Source: an uncultured Paracoccaceae bacterium (lineage in GTDB: Bacteria; Pseudomonadota; Alphaproteobacteria; Rhodobacterales; Rhodobacteraceae). From it: a stretch of DNA of 64,000 nucleotides. The stretch lies in contig CANKVU010000001.1 of the NCBI GenBank assembly GCA_947487205.1, positions 419,156 to 483,155 of the forward strand. The letters are read 5' to 3'. Made by a program: the position numbers and the translations under genes. Below, in pieces: positions 19,828-29,017 of the stretch. Each line of letters begins with the position of its first letter. The first letter of the stretch is position 1. The notes below the pieces were generated by a model. It was not told where the DNA came from, made no database searches, and saw nothing but the letters and a program-made list of their open reading frames with translations.

Positions 19828-21118
19828 CCTGACCACCGATTTCGTGGGCATCCGCAGCCCCAACCCGTTCTGGCTGGCCTCGGCCCCGCCGACGGACAAG
19901 GAATACAACGTCCGCCGCGCCTTCCAGGCCGGATGGGGCGGCGTGGTGTGGAAGACGCTGGGCCTCGATCCGCACATCGTCAACGTGAACGGCCCCCGCT
20001 ACGGCGTCGTTCACGGCGCCGACCGGCAGGTGCTGGGGCTGAACAACATCGAGCTGATCACCGACCGCCCGCTGGAGGTGAACCTGCGCGAGATCAAGCA
20101 GGTCGTCCGCGACTGGCCCGACCGGGCGATGGTCGTCTCGCTCATGGTCCCCTGCGAGGAGGCGCCCTGGCGCGAGATCCTGCCGCTGGTGGAGGCGACC
20201 GGCGCCCACGGGGTGGAGCTGAATTTCGGCTGCCCCCACGGGATGAGCGAGCGGGGCATGGGCTCCGCCGTGGGGCAGGTGCCCGAATATATCGAGATGG
20301 TCACCCGCTGGGTGAAGGCCGCGACCCGGATGCCGGTGATCGTCAAGCTCACGCCCAACATCACCGATATCCGCAAGCCCGCCCTGGCCGCCATGCGCGG
20401 CGGCGCCGACGCGGTCAGCCTCATCAACACGGTGAACTCGATCACCTCGGTGGATCTCGACCTCTTCGCGCCCGAGCCCACGATCGACGGCAAGGGGGCG
20501 CATGGCGGCTATTGCGGCCCGGCGGTGAAACCCATCGCCCTCAACATGGTGGCCGAGATCGCCCGCGACCCGGAGCTCAAGGGCCTGCCGATCAGCGGCA
20601 TCGGCGGCATCGCCACCTGGCGCGACGCGGCGGAGTTCATGGCGCTCGGCGCGGGCTCGGTGCAGGTCTGCACCGCCGCCATGACCTACGGCTTCAAGGT
20701 GGTGGAGGAGATGATCTCGGGGCTCTCGCTCTATCTCGACGACAAGGGGATGAGCCTCGCCGACCTCACGGGCCGCGCGGTGCCGAACGTCACCGACTGG
20801 CAGTACCTCAACCTCAACTACGTCACCAAGGCCCGCATCGACCAGGACCTCTGCATCAAGTGCGGGCGCTGCTACGCGGCCTGCGAGGACACCTCCCACC
20901 AGGCGATCGCGATGAAGCCGGGCCGGGTCTTCGAGGTGATCGACGCCGAATGCGTGGCCTGCAACCTGTGCGTCGATGTCTGCCCGGTGGAGGAGTGCAT
21001 CACCATGGAGCGCCTCGCCCCCGGCACCGTGGACCCGCGCACCGGCCTGACGGTGTCCGACCGGCCCGCGGACTGGACCACCCATCCCAACAACCCCAAC
21101 GCACAGGCGGCGGAATGA
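19820..21118 (+). CDS. preA: PreA, NAD-dependent dihydropyrimidine dehydrogenase, FMN/Fe-S subunit
   Basis: The 432-residue protein has a dihydroorotate-dehydrogenase-like FMN barrel (residues ~1-300, with ASAPPTDK and ELNFGCPHGMSERGMG, the active-site loop) and a C-terminal two-[4Fe-4S] ferredoxin domain (CIKCGRCYAAC and CVACNLCVDVC, about residues 345-390). It catalyses the first step of reductive pyrimidine degradation. Overlaps on both sides (preT, amidohydrolase) show an operon. Confidence 0.95.
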   Translation: MADLTTDFVGIRSPNPFWLASAPPTDKEYNVRRAFQAGWGGVVWKTLGLDPHIVNVNGPRYGVVHGADRQVLGLNNIELITDRPLEVNLREIKQVVRDWPDRAMVVSLMVPCEEAPWREILPLVEATGAHGVELNFGCPHGMSERGMGSAVGQVPEYIEMVTRWVKAATRMPVIVKLTPNITDIRKPALAAMRGGADAVSLINTVNSITSVDLDLFAPEPTIDGKGAHGGYCGPAVKPIALNMVAEIARDPELKGLPISGIGGIATWRDAAEFMALGAGSVQVCTAAMTYGFKVVEEMISGLSLYLDDKGMSLADLTGRAVPNVTDWQYLNLNYVTKARIDQDLCIKCGRCYAACEDTSHQAIAMKPGRVFEVIDAECVACNLCVDVCPVEECITMERLAPGTVDPRTGLTVSDRPADWTTHPNNPNAQAAE

Positions 21119-22359
21119 CGGACGGAAACCTGCGGATCGACGCGGACAGGCTGTGGGACAGCCTGATGGAAATGGCCAAGATCGGCCCCGGCGTGGCGGG
21201 CGGCAACAACCGCCAGACCCTGACCGACGCCGATGCCGAGGGCCGCGCGCTGTTCCAGTCCTGGTGCGAGGCGGCGGGCTGCACCATGGGCCTCGACGAG
21301 ATGGGCAACATGTTCGCCCGCCGCGAGGGGGCCGAACCCGACCTGCCCCCGGTCTATGTCGGCTCCCATCTCGACACCCAGCCCACGGGCGGGAAGTACG
21401 ACGGGGTGCTGGGTGTCCTCGGGGCGCTGGAGATCATCCGCTCGCTCAACGACCTCGACATCCGCACGCGCCACCCGATCGTGGTGACGAACTGGACCAA
21501 CGAGGAGGGCACCCGCTTCGCCCCCGCGATGCTGTCCTCGGGCGTCTTCGCGGGGGTGCACGACCTCGGCTGGGCCCACGACCGCACGGACGCGGCAGGC
21601 AAGCGGTTCGGCGACGAGCTGGAACGGATCGGCTGGAAGGGGGCCGAGCAGGTGGGCCAGCGGCAGATGCGCGCCTTCTTCGAGCTGCATATCGAGCAGG
21701 GGCCGATCCTGGAGATCGAGGGCAAGGAGATCGGGGTCGTTACCCACGGGCAGGGCCTGTGGTGGCTGCAGGTGACGGTGACGGGCAAGGACAGCCACAC
21801 CGGCTCCACCCCCATGGCCATGCGGAAGGACGCAGGCCTCGGCATGGCGCGGATCCTGGACCGGGTGAACCGGATCGCGATGGACGCCCAGCCCGACGCG
21901 GTGGGTGCCGCCGGCCATATCGAGGTCCACCCGAACTCCCGCAACGTGATCCCCGGCCGCGCGATCTTCACCGTCGATTTCCGCTCCCCCGACCGGGAGA
22001 AGCTCGACGGCATGAAGGCCCGGCTGGAAGCCGAGGCCCCGGAGATCGCTACAGAAATGGGACTGGAGATCGAGATCGAGCCCGTCGGCCATTTCGACCC
22101 CATCACCTTCGACGAGGGCTGCGTCGCCGCCATCCGCAATGCCGCCGACCGGCTGGGCTATGCCCATCGCGACATCGTCTCCGGCGCCGGCCACGACGCC
22201 TGCTGGATCAGCCGCGTGACGCCGACCGCAATGGTCATGTGCCCCTGCGTGGACGGCCTCAGCCACAACGAGGCCGAGGAGATCACCAAGGACTGGGCGA
22301 AGGCCGGCGCCGATGTCCTCCTCCACGCGGTCGTCGAGACCGCCCAGATCGCCGAATAG
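21115..22359 (+). CDS. Zn-dependent N-carbamoyl amidohydrolase (beta-ureidopropionase, HyuC/PydC type)
   Basis: The 414-residue M20-family amidohydrolase has metal-binding motifs GSHLDTQP (near 85), WTNEEGTRF (near 128) and FELHIEQGP (near 192), and the His of VSGAGHDAC near residue 360. These enzymes cleave N-carbamoyl-beta-alanine to beta-alanine, CO2 and ammonia, the last step of the pathway. The start overlaps the preA stop by ATGA. Beta-ureidopropionase is preferred over allantoate amidohydrolase because of its neighbours. Confidence 0.9.
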   Translation: MTDGNLRIDADRLWDSLMEMAKIGPGVAGGNNRQTLTDADAEGRALFQSWCEAAGCTMGLDEMGNMFARREGAEPDLPPVYVGSHLDTQPTGGKYDGVLGVLGALEIIRSLNDLDIRTRHPIVVTNWTNEEGTRFAPAMLSSGVFAGVHDLGWAHDRTDAAGKRFGDELERIGWKGAEQVGQRQMRAFFELHIEQGPILEIEGKEIGVVTHGQGLWWLQVTVTGKDSHTGSTPMAMRKDAGLGMARILDRVNRIAMDAQPDAVGAAGHIEVHPNSRNVIPGRAIFTVDFRSPDREKLDGMKARLEAEAPEIATEMGLEIEIEPVGHFDPITFDEGCVAAIRNAADRLGYAHRDIVSGAGHDACWISRVTPTAMVMCPCVDGLSHNEAEEITKDWAKAGADVLLHAVVETAQIAE

Positions 22360-22369
22360 GGAGAAACCC

Positions 22370-23830
22370 ATGTCCACCGTCATCAAGAACGGCACCCTCG
22401 TCACCGCCGACCGGACCTGGGAGGCCGACATCCTGATCGAGGGGGAGACCATCGCCCGGATCGGCGCGGACCTGTCGGGCGACGAGGTGATCGACGCCGA
22501 GGGCGCCTATGTCATCCCCGGCGGCATCGATCCGCACACCCACATGCAGATGCCCTTCATGGGCACCGAGGCCGCCGAGACGTTCGAGACGGGGACCTGG
22601 GCGGCGGCGGCCGGCGGCACGACGATGCTCGTGGATTTCTGCCTGCCGGGCGAGGACGGCTCGATCAAGAACGCCATCGAGTCCTGGCACGCCAAGTCCC
22701 GCGACCAGATCTGCGTCGATATCGGCTACCACGTCGCCATCACCGACTGGAACGAGCGCGTCTTCGACGAGATGAAGACGGCGGTCGAGATGGGCGTGAA
22801 CTCGTTCAAGCACTTCATGGCCTACAAGGGCGCCCTGATGGTCGACGACGAGGAGATGATCGCCTCCTTCCGCCGCTGCAAGGAACTGGGCGCGCTGCCC
22901 ATGGTCCATGCCGAGAACGGTGACCTGGTGGCCGAGATGCAGGCGCGCCTGAAGGAGCAGGGGATCACCGGCCCCGAGGGTCACGCCTATTCCCGCCCGC
23001 CCGAATTCGAGGGCGAGGCCGCGAACCGCGCCATCACCATCGCCGACGCGGCGGGCGTGCCGCTCTACGTCGTCCACGTCTCCTGCGAGCAGGCGCACGA
23101 GGCGATCCGGCGCGCGCGGCAGAAGGGGATGCGGGTCTATGGCGAGCCGCTGATCCAGTTCCTGACCATGGACGAGAGCGAATATTTCGTCGACGACTGG
23201 GACCACGCCGCCCGCCGCGTGATGTCGCCCCCGTTCCGGAACAAGGAGCACCAGGCGGGCCTCTGGGCCGGGCTCCAGGCCGGGTCCCTCCAGGTGGTCG
23301 CCACCGACCATTGCGCCTTCTCCACCGAGCAGAAGCGGCGCGGGGCGAAGGATTTCACCCTGATCCCCAACGGCTCCCACGGGCTGGAGGAGCGGCTCGC
23401 CATGCTCTGGACCCACGGGGTGGAGACGGGCCGCCTGACGCCGCAGGAATTCGTCGCCGTCACCTCGACCAACGTGGCCAAGATCCTCAACATCTACCCC
23501 AAGAAGGGGGCGCTGGTCGAAGGCGCGGATGCCGACATCACCGTCTGGGACCCCAAGATCAGCCGCACCTATTCCGCCTCGAACCACCACTCGATCCTCG
23601 ATTACTCGATCTGGGAAGGGTGGGAGGCCACGGCCCAGGCCCGCTACACCCTGTCGCGCGGCGAGGTCGTCTGGGCCTGGGGCCGCAACAGCCAGCCGCA
23701 GCCGGGGCGCGGCCGCTTCGTCAAGCGGCCGCCCTTCTCGGCGCCGGCGAAGGCGCTGTCGACGTGGAAGGCGCTGACCGCGCCCCGCGCCGTGGCGCGG
23801 GATCCGATGAACATCCCCGCCGGGGTCTGA
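22370..23830 (+). CDS. hydA: Dihydropyrimidinase (D-hydantoinase)
   Basis: The 486-residue amidohydrolase opens dihydrouracil to N-carbamoyl-beta-alanine. The metal motif GGIDPHTHMQ is near residue 55, the lysine to be carbamylated is in FMAYKGALM near residue 150, metal histidines follow in MVHAENGD and YVVHVSCEQAH, and the Asp in ATDHCAF near residue 315. Length is standard. It is the last gene of the operon, 10 bases after the amidohydrolase, with a ribosome site AGGGAGA. Together preTA, this enzyme and the ureidopropionase form a full reductive pathway. Confidence 0.94.
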   Translation: MSTVIKNGTLVTADRTWEADILIEGETIARIGADLSGDEVIDAEGAYVIPGGIDPHTHMQMPFMGTEAAETFETGTWAAAAGGTTMLVDFCLPGEDGSIKNAIESWHAKSRDQICVDIGYHVAITDWNERVFDEMKTAVEMGVNSFKHFMAYKGALMVDDEEMIASFRRCKELGALPMVHAENGDLVAEMQARLKEQGITGPEGHAYSRPPEFEGEAANRAITIADAAGVPLYVVHVSCEQAHEAIRRARQKGMRVYGEPLIQFLTMDESEYFVDDWDHAARRVMSPPFRNKEHQAGLWAGLQAGSLQVVATDHCAFSTEQKRRGAKDFTLIPNGSHGLEERLAMLWTHGVETGRLTPQEFVAVTSTNVAKILNIYPKKGALVEGADADITVWDPKISRTYSASNHHSILDYSIWEGWEATAQARYTLSRGEVVWAWGRNSQPQPGRGRFVKRPPFSAPAKALSTWKALTAPRAVARDPMNIPAGV

Positions 23831-24050
23831 CCCCGACCGGTCCCGCGGCCCCCCGGGGGACTGCGGGCCGCGCCCTCCCCTCGCCCGAGCCGGCCTCCGG
23901 CCGGGGCGCACCGTGGTTTGCGCGGCGGCGCGCGGACTGCTAGACCCCCGCCTGCCCCTCCCCCGCGACCCCGCCGCCCCGCCCGGCGCGCGGCGAAGGG
24001 GGCCCGACCCGACCACGACGGCGCCACGCCCCGATGCCGCAGGAGCGACG

Positions 24051-25052
24051 ATGCAAGCCCGCCCCGATCCGCGATCCGCCGCGCGCCTGTCCGTGGCGCC
24101 CATGATGGACTGGACCGACCGGCATTGCCGCGCCTTCCACCGGGTGCTAAGCCGGCGGACCCTGCTCTATACCGAGATGGTGACGGCCCCCGCGCTGGTC
24201 CGGGGCGGCGCGCATCACCTCCTCGACCACGACGCCGCCGAACATCCGCTGGCGCTCCAGCTCGGCGGATCGGACCCGCGCGAACTGGCCGCGGCCGCCC
24301 GGATCGGCGCCGAGGCGGGATACGACGAGATCAACCTCAATGCCGGCTGCCCCTCGGACCGGGTGCAGTCGGGCACCTTCGGCGCGGTCCTGATGCTGGA
24401 CCCCGGACGCGTCGCGGAATGCTGCGCGGCCATGATCGCCGCGCAGCCGCGCGAGGTGACGGTCAAGTGCCGCCTGGGCGTGGATGAGCAGACGGTGGCC
24501 GAGACCCTGCCCGCCTTCCTCGGCGCGGTGCGGGAGGCGGGCGTGACGCGGGTCATCGTCCATGCGCGGAAGGCCTGGCTGAAGGGCCTCAGCCCCAAGG
24601 AGAACCGGACCGTGCCGCCCATCGATTACGGGCTGGTCCACGCGATGAAGGCCGAGTTTTCCGACCTTCACATCTCCGTCAACGGCGGCGTGGCCGACCT
24701 GGAGGCCGCCGAGGCGCATCTGGCGGCCGGTCTCGACGGGGTGATGGTGGGGCGCGCGGCCTATCACGATCCGGCGCGGATCCTGATCGAGGCCGACAGG
24801 CGCATCTTCGGGGACCCGGCCCGGCCGGTGGACCGCGAGGAAGCCGCGCGCGCCATGATCCCCTATGCCGCGGCCCATGTCGCGGCGGGCGGCAAGGTGG
24901 GGCAGGTCACGCGGCACATGCTGGGCCTCTTCGCGGGCCAACCCGGCGCCCGCCGGTGGCGCCAGATCCTGTCCGAGGGCGCGGCCCGCCGCGATGCCGG
25001 GGCGGACCTGATCCTCGACGCCCTGCGCGGGATGGAGCGGGCCTGCGCCTGA
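24051..25052 (+). CDS. dusA: DusA, tRNA-dihydrouridine(20/20a) synthase
   Basis: The 333-residue FMN enzyme reduces uridine in the tRNA D-loop. Family motifs are VAPMMDWTDRHCR at the N-terminus, LQLGGSDP near residue 70, and NAGCPSDRVQSG near residue 98 with the catalytic Cys. FNGG-type motif appears as SVNGGV near 210. The ATG at 24051 has an AGGAGCGAC ribosome site. It is not part of the pyrimidine operon: 220 bases separate them. Confidence 0.94.
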   Translation: MQARPDPRSAARLSVAPMMDWTDRHCRAFHRVLSRRTLLYTEMVTAPALVRGGAHHLLDHDAAEHPLALQLGGSDPRELAAAARIGAEAGYDEINLNAGCPSDRVQSGTFGAVLMLDPGRVAECCAAMIAAQPREVTVKCRLGVDEQTVAETLPAFLGAVREAGVTRVIVHARKAWLKGLSPKENRTVPPIDYGLVHAMKAEFSDLHISVNGGVADLEAAEAHLAAGLDGVMVGRAAYHDPARILIEADRRIFGDPARPVDREEAARAMIPYAAAHVAAGGKVGQVTRHMLGLFAGQPGARRWRQILSEGAARRDAGADLILDALRGMERACA

Positions 25053-25080
25053 GCCGTATCCGCGCGGCGATCCCGGGGCG

Positions 25081-25482
25081 TCAGGCGCGCGGGGCGCGCC
25101 CGGTGGCGAACCGTTCGAGGATCGGGCAATCGGGGCGGTCATCGCCCGCGCATTGCCCGATCAGGTGGTCGAGCGTGTCGCGGATCTCGCGCAGGGCCGC
25201 GATCTTGGCGTCGATCGCGTGCAGGTGCTCCCGCGCCAGCGCCTTCACGTCGGCGCTCGCCCGGTCCCGGTCCTCCCAGAGCGACAGGAGGGTGCGGCAA
25301 TCCTCGATCGAGAAGCCCAGCGACCGGGCCTGGTTGAGAAAGACGAGCTTGGCCACGTCGCGCTCGGCGAAGGCGCGGTACCCGTTCGGGTCGCGGGCCG
25401 GCCGGACGAGCCCGATCTCCTCGTAATAGCGGATGGTCTTGGCGGGCAGGCCCGACCGGCGCGCGGCATCCCCGATGTTCAT
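25081..25482 (-). CDS. cueR: CueR/HmrR, MerR-family Cu(I)-responsive activator
   Basis: The 133-residue MerR regulator has the N-terminal winged helix (MNIGDAARRSGLPAKTIRYYEE), a dimer coiled coil (about 75-107) and a metal-binding loop with Cys111 and Cys119 (C-X7-C in QCAGDDRPDC), spacing as in E. coli CueR. It should activate a copper exporter in response to Cu(I). No copA is adjacent; the damaged copper genes lie a few kb downstream. The ATG at 25482 gives family length; the upstream in-frame extension has no homology. Confidence 0.9.
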   Translation of the reverse strand: MNIGDAARRSGLPAKTIRYYEEIGLVRPARDPNGYRAFAERDVAKLVFLNQARSLGFSIEDCRTLLSLWEDRDRASADVKALAREHLHAIDAKIAALREIRDTLDHLIGQCAGDDRPDCPILERFATGRAPRA

Positions 25483-25711
25483 CCTGCCTCTCCTCTCGCA
25501 CGGGCGGCCCGGCGCCGGAGCGGCCCCGCCGGCTTCGCGGGCGCGCCCGAGACGGGGTTGCCAACCCGTTCGCCGCGCCGATGCCGCCCTTCCCTCGCCC
25601 CGCGCGGCGGCGCGCACAAGGGGCCAGGGGGCGAAAAGGCGGACCGCCCCGCCTGCCATCGGCACGCGGCCATTGCGCCCGCCGCCCGGGAATGGGATGC
25701 TCGCCCCCGGC

Positions 25712-25788
25712 GGCCCCGTGGCTCAACTGGATAGAGCAGCCCCCTCCTAAGGGGCAGGTTGCAGGTTCAAGTCCTGCCGGGGTCACCA
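25712..25788 (+). tRNA. tRNA-Arg (anticodon CCT)
   Basis: A 77-base cloverleaf with encoded CCA end. The acceptor stem is GGCCCCG with CGGGGTC (one G-T pair), discriminator A. The anticodon stem GCCCC/GGGGC holds the loop CTCCTAA, anticodon CCT, which reads AGG. The T arm is GCAGG-TTCAAGT-CCTGC. AGG is rare in such GC-rich genomes, and minor-arginine tRNA genes are common integration targets; recognisable intact genes become sparse right after this tRNA. Confidence 0.96.
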
Positions 25789-26456
25789 GGCCCGCCAGAC
25801 GCGTCCATCCACCCCACGCGGCATCATGATTTCCCCGACTCCGCGGTCCGGATGATCCTGGCGAGGCGGCGCCGGTTCAGTCCCGTCGCCTCGACCGGCG
25901 TATAGAGGATACGGAACCGTCGGGCGAAGCTGTCGGCATCCTCTGCCCGGACCGAGGGTCGCCGATCCCGGTGACGGTCATCAGGCCAGGATCGATCAGG
26001 ACACGAATCGCCCCGGCCCCCTCTCCGCCGCCGCTGGTCCCGAACGCGGAGGGTGACGGACCGACCCGCTGCGGCGGCGTGACCCGTTGTTCGACCGACG
26101 CGGCCTCGCCATGCCTTACAAATGTCACCGCAGGGCGGAAGCGGACGTACGGCGTCGCCAATTTCCAGGAGCGATACCGCGTCGAAGCGAAGTGCCGCCA
26201 GAGCGAGGTCGTCGTCGGTTGTGCCAGGAAAGCACGTCGCGCGCCGAGCAGCGCATTCGCGGCGGATTTGAGACGTCAGCGACCGGGTTCCGAGCGGCCA
26301 AGGGTCTCCAGCGTCGCCGACATGATCGAGAGGAAATCCCCCCTTGCGGACTGATGCGCCAGCGGCGGAGAACGGCGCTCGTCAGGCCAATCTCTTCGGC
26401 GCGGGTCATGGCCTGATCAGGTGGAGCGGCTTCGCAGAACAGCAGGCTCGCGTCGG
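25789..26456. other. Non-genic stretch after tRNA-Arg, possible gene debris
   Basis: No intact gene could be recognised in about 670 bases. The minus strand shows coding-like composition in shifting frames (for example about 26,120-26,300 and 25,830-25,960), as expected of decayed genes, but no family could be named. No repeat of the tRNA 3' end, integrase or transposase was seen within this stretch. Confidence 0.35.
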
Positions 26457-26457
26457 T

Positions 26458-27250
26458 TTACTTCGTACGGAGCGCAAGGTCGGTCCGTCGTGCCTCGGTC
26501 GGCATCGCGCCGGCCCTCCAATCGAGCGCTTCGATCTCGGGGCCGTAGGCCCGGGCGAAATACGTGTAGCGGGGATGGATCGCCAGGATCGCGCGGCCCG
26601 ACAGCGCCTGGCCGACCCGGAAACCGCCGTGCCGATCGGCGAAGGAGACATCCCGCAGCGCGATCACTTGGCGGGCTGTCCGCCCGCTGCGGCATCTCGC
26701 CGGCGCCAATGCAGTCCACGTCGGTCAGCTCGAACGCGGCGATCCGACAGGCCCCGCCCACCGGCTCGCGGCGCAGATCGGCCGAACAGGCAGTCCCGCG
26801 AACATGCAGGTGTTCCGCATGGCCCACGGGGCCCACCACCCGCCACTGCGCATCGAGGGTGACGTGCCGGCTGCCGGAACTGGCGTCGATGTGCCTCATC
26901 TCCATCTCGTCCAGCACCTGACCGGGTGCGAGGCCCCTACCCGCCATGGCGCCCACGCGCTCCAGGTAGAGTGCCTCGAGCGCGTCGCCCGCCGCGATCC
27001 AGGCGAGACCGTCGTAGATCGCGTCCTCCTGAGCCCCGCCGAATGCCGCATGGACACGGCTCAGGATCGCCGGCGCGACGCGATCGCTCTCGGCGGCCAC
27101 GTCCGACGCGGTCACCGCTTCCGGGCCCGGAACGGCGTAGCGGGTGGGACCGTCGTCCGGGCGCAGGACCAGTGCGGGCCCCCGGAAACGGCGAGTATCG
27201 CGAAGAAACCGAGGCTCGGAGCATTCTCCCTCAAGCGACGCTTCCGTTGG
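26458..27250 (-). pseudogene. Frameshifted unidentified protein
   Basis: Reading leftward, an open frame runs from about 27,250 to 26,690 with protein-like content (segments ALVLRPDDGPTRYAVPGP, LEALYLERVGAM, ARWRVVG-like AQWRVVGPVGHAEHLHVRG, AAFELTDVD) and no good start codon except a GTG at 27,115. Near 26,690 the protein-like frame shifts to one ending at 26,458 (ALRDVSFADRHGGFRVGQAL, AILAIHPRYTYF). The two pieces read as one protein split by a frameshift and lacking its N-terminus. I do not recognise the family with confidence. It lies downstream of the damaged copper genes in the same direction. Confidence 0.5.
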
Positions 27251-27457
27251 TCTTCGCCAAGGTTAGGGCGATCGGCGGCCCGGCGATGCGGCGAAGCCCT
27301 GGGCGTGATGCCGGGATCGAAGGGCTGCTTAAGGCGCGAACACCCCAGTCAGAATGCCTCCCCCCAAGTGCCTCACTCAGGGCCGGACCGGTGGCCAAGG
27401 AAGGTCGTGCCTGCCTGCCCGGGCGGCCCTTTTACCCCACCAAGACCTAGGCCGCCG

Positions 27458-28301
27458 TCACGCCCCCCGCCGGCCTCCCACGACATGGAGTCCGACCTCG
27501 ATCGCCGCCACGACGAGACGCGACAGGCCCGCGAGCGGAAAGACGACGCCCGCCGCGATCGCCATGAGCAGCACCGCGTGCGGGAGGCGCCAGTCCGGGG
27601 GCACGGCCGGGGCTCCGAGCGATCCCGCGGGACGGCGCGTCCACCACATGACGACGGCCGAGACCGACATGACGACCATCGCCACGCAGGCCAGGAGCAG
27701 CACGGCCTGATTGGCGAGGCCGAATTGCTGGCCCATGGGGATCGACATGCCCCATTCCGCCAGCGAATTGCTGGCCCATGGGGATCGACATGCCCCATTC
27801 CGCCATCCGGCCCAGCGTGCCCGGGTCCGACACCCCGAGGTCGAGCAGCGCCTCGCCTGTATGTCGGTCGAGATGGATCACCCGTTCCTGCGCGATGTCG
27901 TGGGGATGGACCGGGGCGGTGAAGACGCCCTCCGGCCCCGACGGCATGGCGAGCTCGTCGCCCGGATGAAGGCCCGCCGCCTCGACCGTCGCCACCACCG
28001 CGTCGATCGTGGCGGGAACGTGCGGGGGGCGGGAAATAGCCGACGAGGGCGCCGGGATGCGTGTCGAGCGCCGCCCCCCGGTGATCTCGGACGGGGCGAG
28101 GGCCTGCGTCTCGGCCGGGGGCACGAAGCGGCGCTCGGCAAAGGCCGCGTCGTTGATCTCGTCCTCGAAGAGGCAGATCGCACCGGTCACGGCGATCAGG
28201 ATCACGAAGGGCAGGACGATCGGCCCGGCGAAGAAGTGCCAGCGCCAGACGGCGCGGTAGAGCGCGGAGGTCCGCGGCAGGTTCACATCGGTCGTGGTCA
28301 T
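27458..28301 (-). pseudogene. PepSY-associated transmembrane protein, broken
   Basis: The N-terminus (LYRAVWRWHFFAGPIVLPFVILIAV, then FEDEIND) is that of PepSY-TM/PiuB-type inner-membrane proteins linked to iron or copper. Three lesions are visible. A shift within a G run near 28,080 changes the frame from SEITG to a wrong frame; the true continuation AALDTHPGALVGYF lies in the next frame. The frame is regained at a C run near 28,030, where about 150 residues (the two middle helices) appear deleted. A 43-base tandem duplication at 27,721-27,805 then shifts the frame again; removing one copy restores GMSIPMGQQFGLANQ and the two last helices to 27,458. It is not expected to make a full protein. 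Confidence 0.85.
27721..27805. repeat. 43-base tandem duplication inside the PepSY-TM pseudogene
   Basis: Copy 1 begins at 27,721 and copy 2 at 27,764. The first 42 bases of each are identical (starting CGAATTGCTGGCCCATGG); they differ at the 43rd. The unit length is not a multiple of three, so it causes a frameshift. Perfect identity suggests a recent event. Confidence 0.97.
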
Positions 28302-28420
28302 GACGGAGGGTCCAGTCCGGAGGAATGCGGGAGCGCGCCGATGGCAGGACGGCGCGGCAGGACTGCATGCATCGGTCCGCGGCGCCCCGCGCGAGGCATT
28401 CCGCGCGGGTCGTCCGGGGT

Positions 28421-29017
28421 TCAGCCGAAGAGATCGCGGATCTTGGCCATCACGCGCTCCGGATCCTCGCGGTAGCCCACGGGTTCGTCGAGGCGCCCCT
28501 GGTCGTCGAAGAGCAGCCCGAAGGCCGAATGGTCCATCGTGTAGCCGCCATCCTCGAGCGGGACCTTCTTCGCGCAGACATGGAAGGCGCGGATGGCCTT
28601 GTCGATCTCCTCGCGCGGGCCGGTGACGCCGACCACGCCGGGGACCCGGGAGACGCAGTCGCCCAGAACCTCTCCCGCGTCGCGCTCGGGGTCCACGGTG
28701 ACGCAGGACACCCGCAATTCCTCACCCTCCTCGGACGGCGCGTCCTGCGAGTTCGCCACGTCGCCGAGCGTGGTGGGACAGACCTCCAGTCGATGGGTGA
28801 CGCCGAAGGCCACCGCCGAGGGCGTGCCGTCCGGCGTCCCGTCCGTGAAGCACGTGCCATCGGTCGCGGCAAGTGTGTCGTCGCCCCGCCCGGGCGTGTC
28901 GGCGACCGAGCGGTTCAGGCACGGCTCCGGCACCCAGGCCCAGCCGGCCGCCAGGACAAGGGCGATCGCGATGCCGCCCGCGATCGGGGCGGAGAATGCG
29001 TTCGACGGAACCCGCAT
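28421..29017 (-). CDS. SCO1/SenC-family protein lacking one copper-binding cysteine
   Basis: The 198-residue protein has an N-terminal membrane anchor (residues ~8-30) and a thioredoxin-like SCO domain (VCPTTLGDV, VTVDPERD, YTMDHSAFGLLFD, ending DPERVMAKIRDLFG). SCO proteins deliver Cu to the CuA site of cytochrome oxidase through a CXXXC pair and a His. Here the expected HCPEVCP reads HRLEVCP, so the first cysteine is gone, while the second cysteine and the distal His (DHSA) remain. Other odd Cys replacements (VSCVTVD, LGDCVS) also look like drift. It may be a non-functional relic despite its open frame. Start at 29,017 overlaps the end of the PCuAC domain. Confidence 0.75.
   Translation of the reverse strand: MRVPSNAFSAPIAGGIAIALVLAAGWAWVPEPCLNRSVADTPGRGDDTLAATDGTCFTDGTPDGTPSAVAFGVTHRLEVCPTTLGDVANSQDAPSEEGEELRVSCVTVDPERDAGEVLGDCVSRVPGVVGVTGPREEIDKAIRAFHVCAKKVPLEDGGYTMDHSAFGLLFDDQGRLDEPVGYREDPERVMAKIRDLFG

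Noticed and set aside
28031..28085. Two compensating frameshifts read as a simple sequencing error in the PepSY-TM gene
   Set aside because: The second switch coincides with loss of about 150 family residues, so it is better explained as a deletion junction; read data are still needed.
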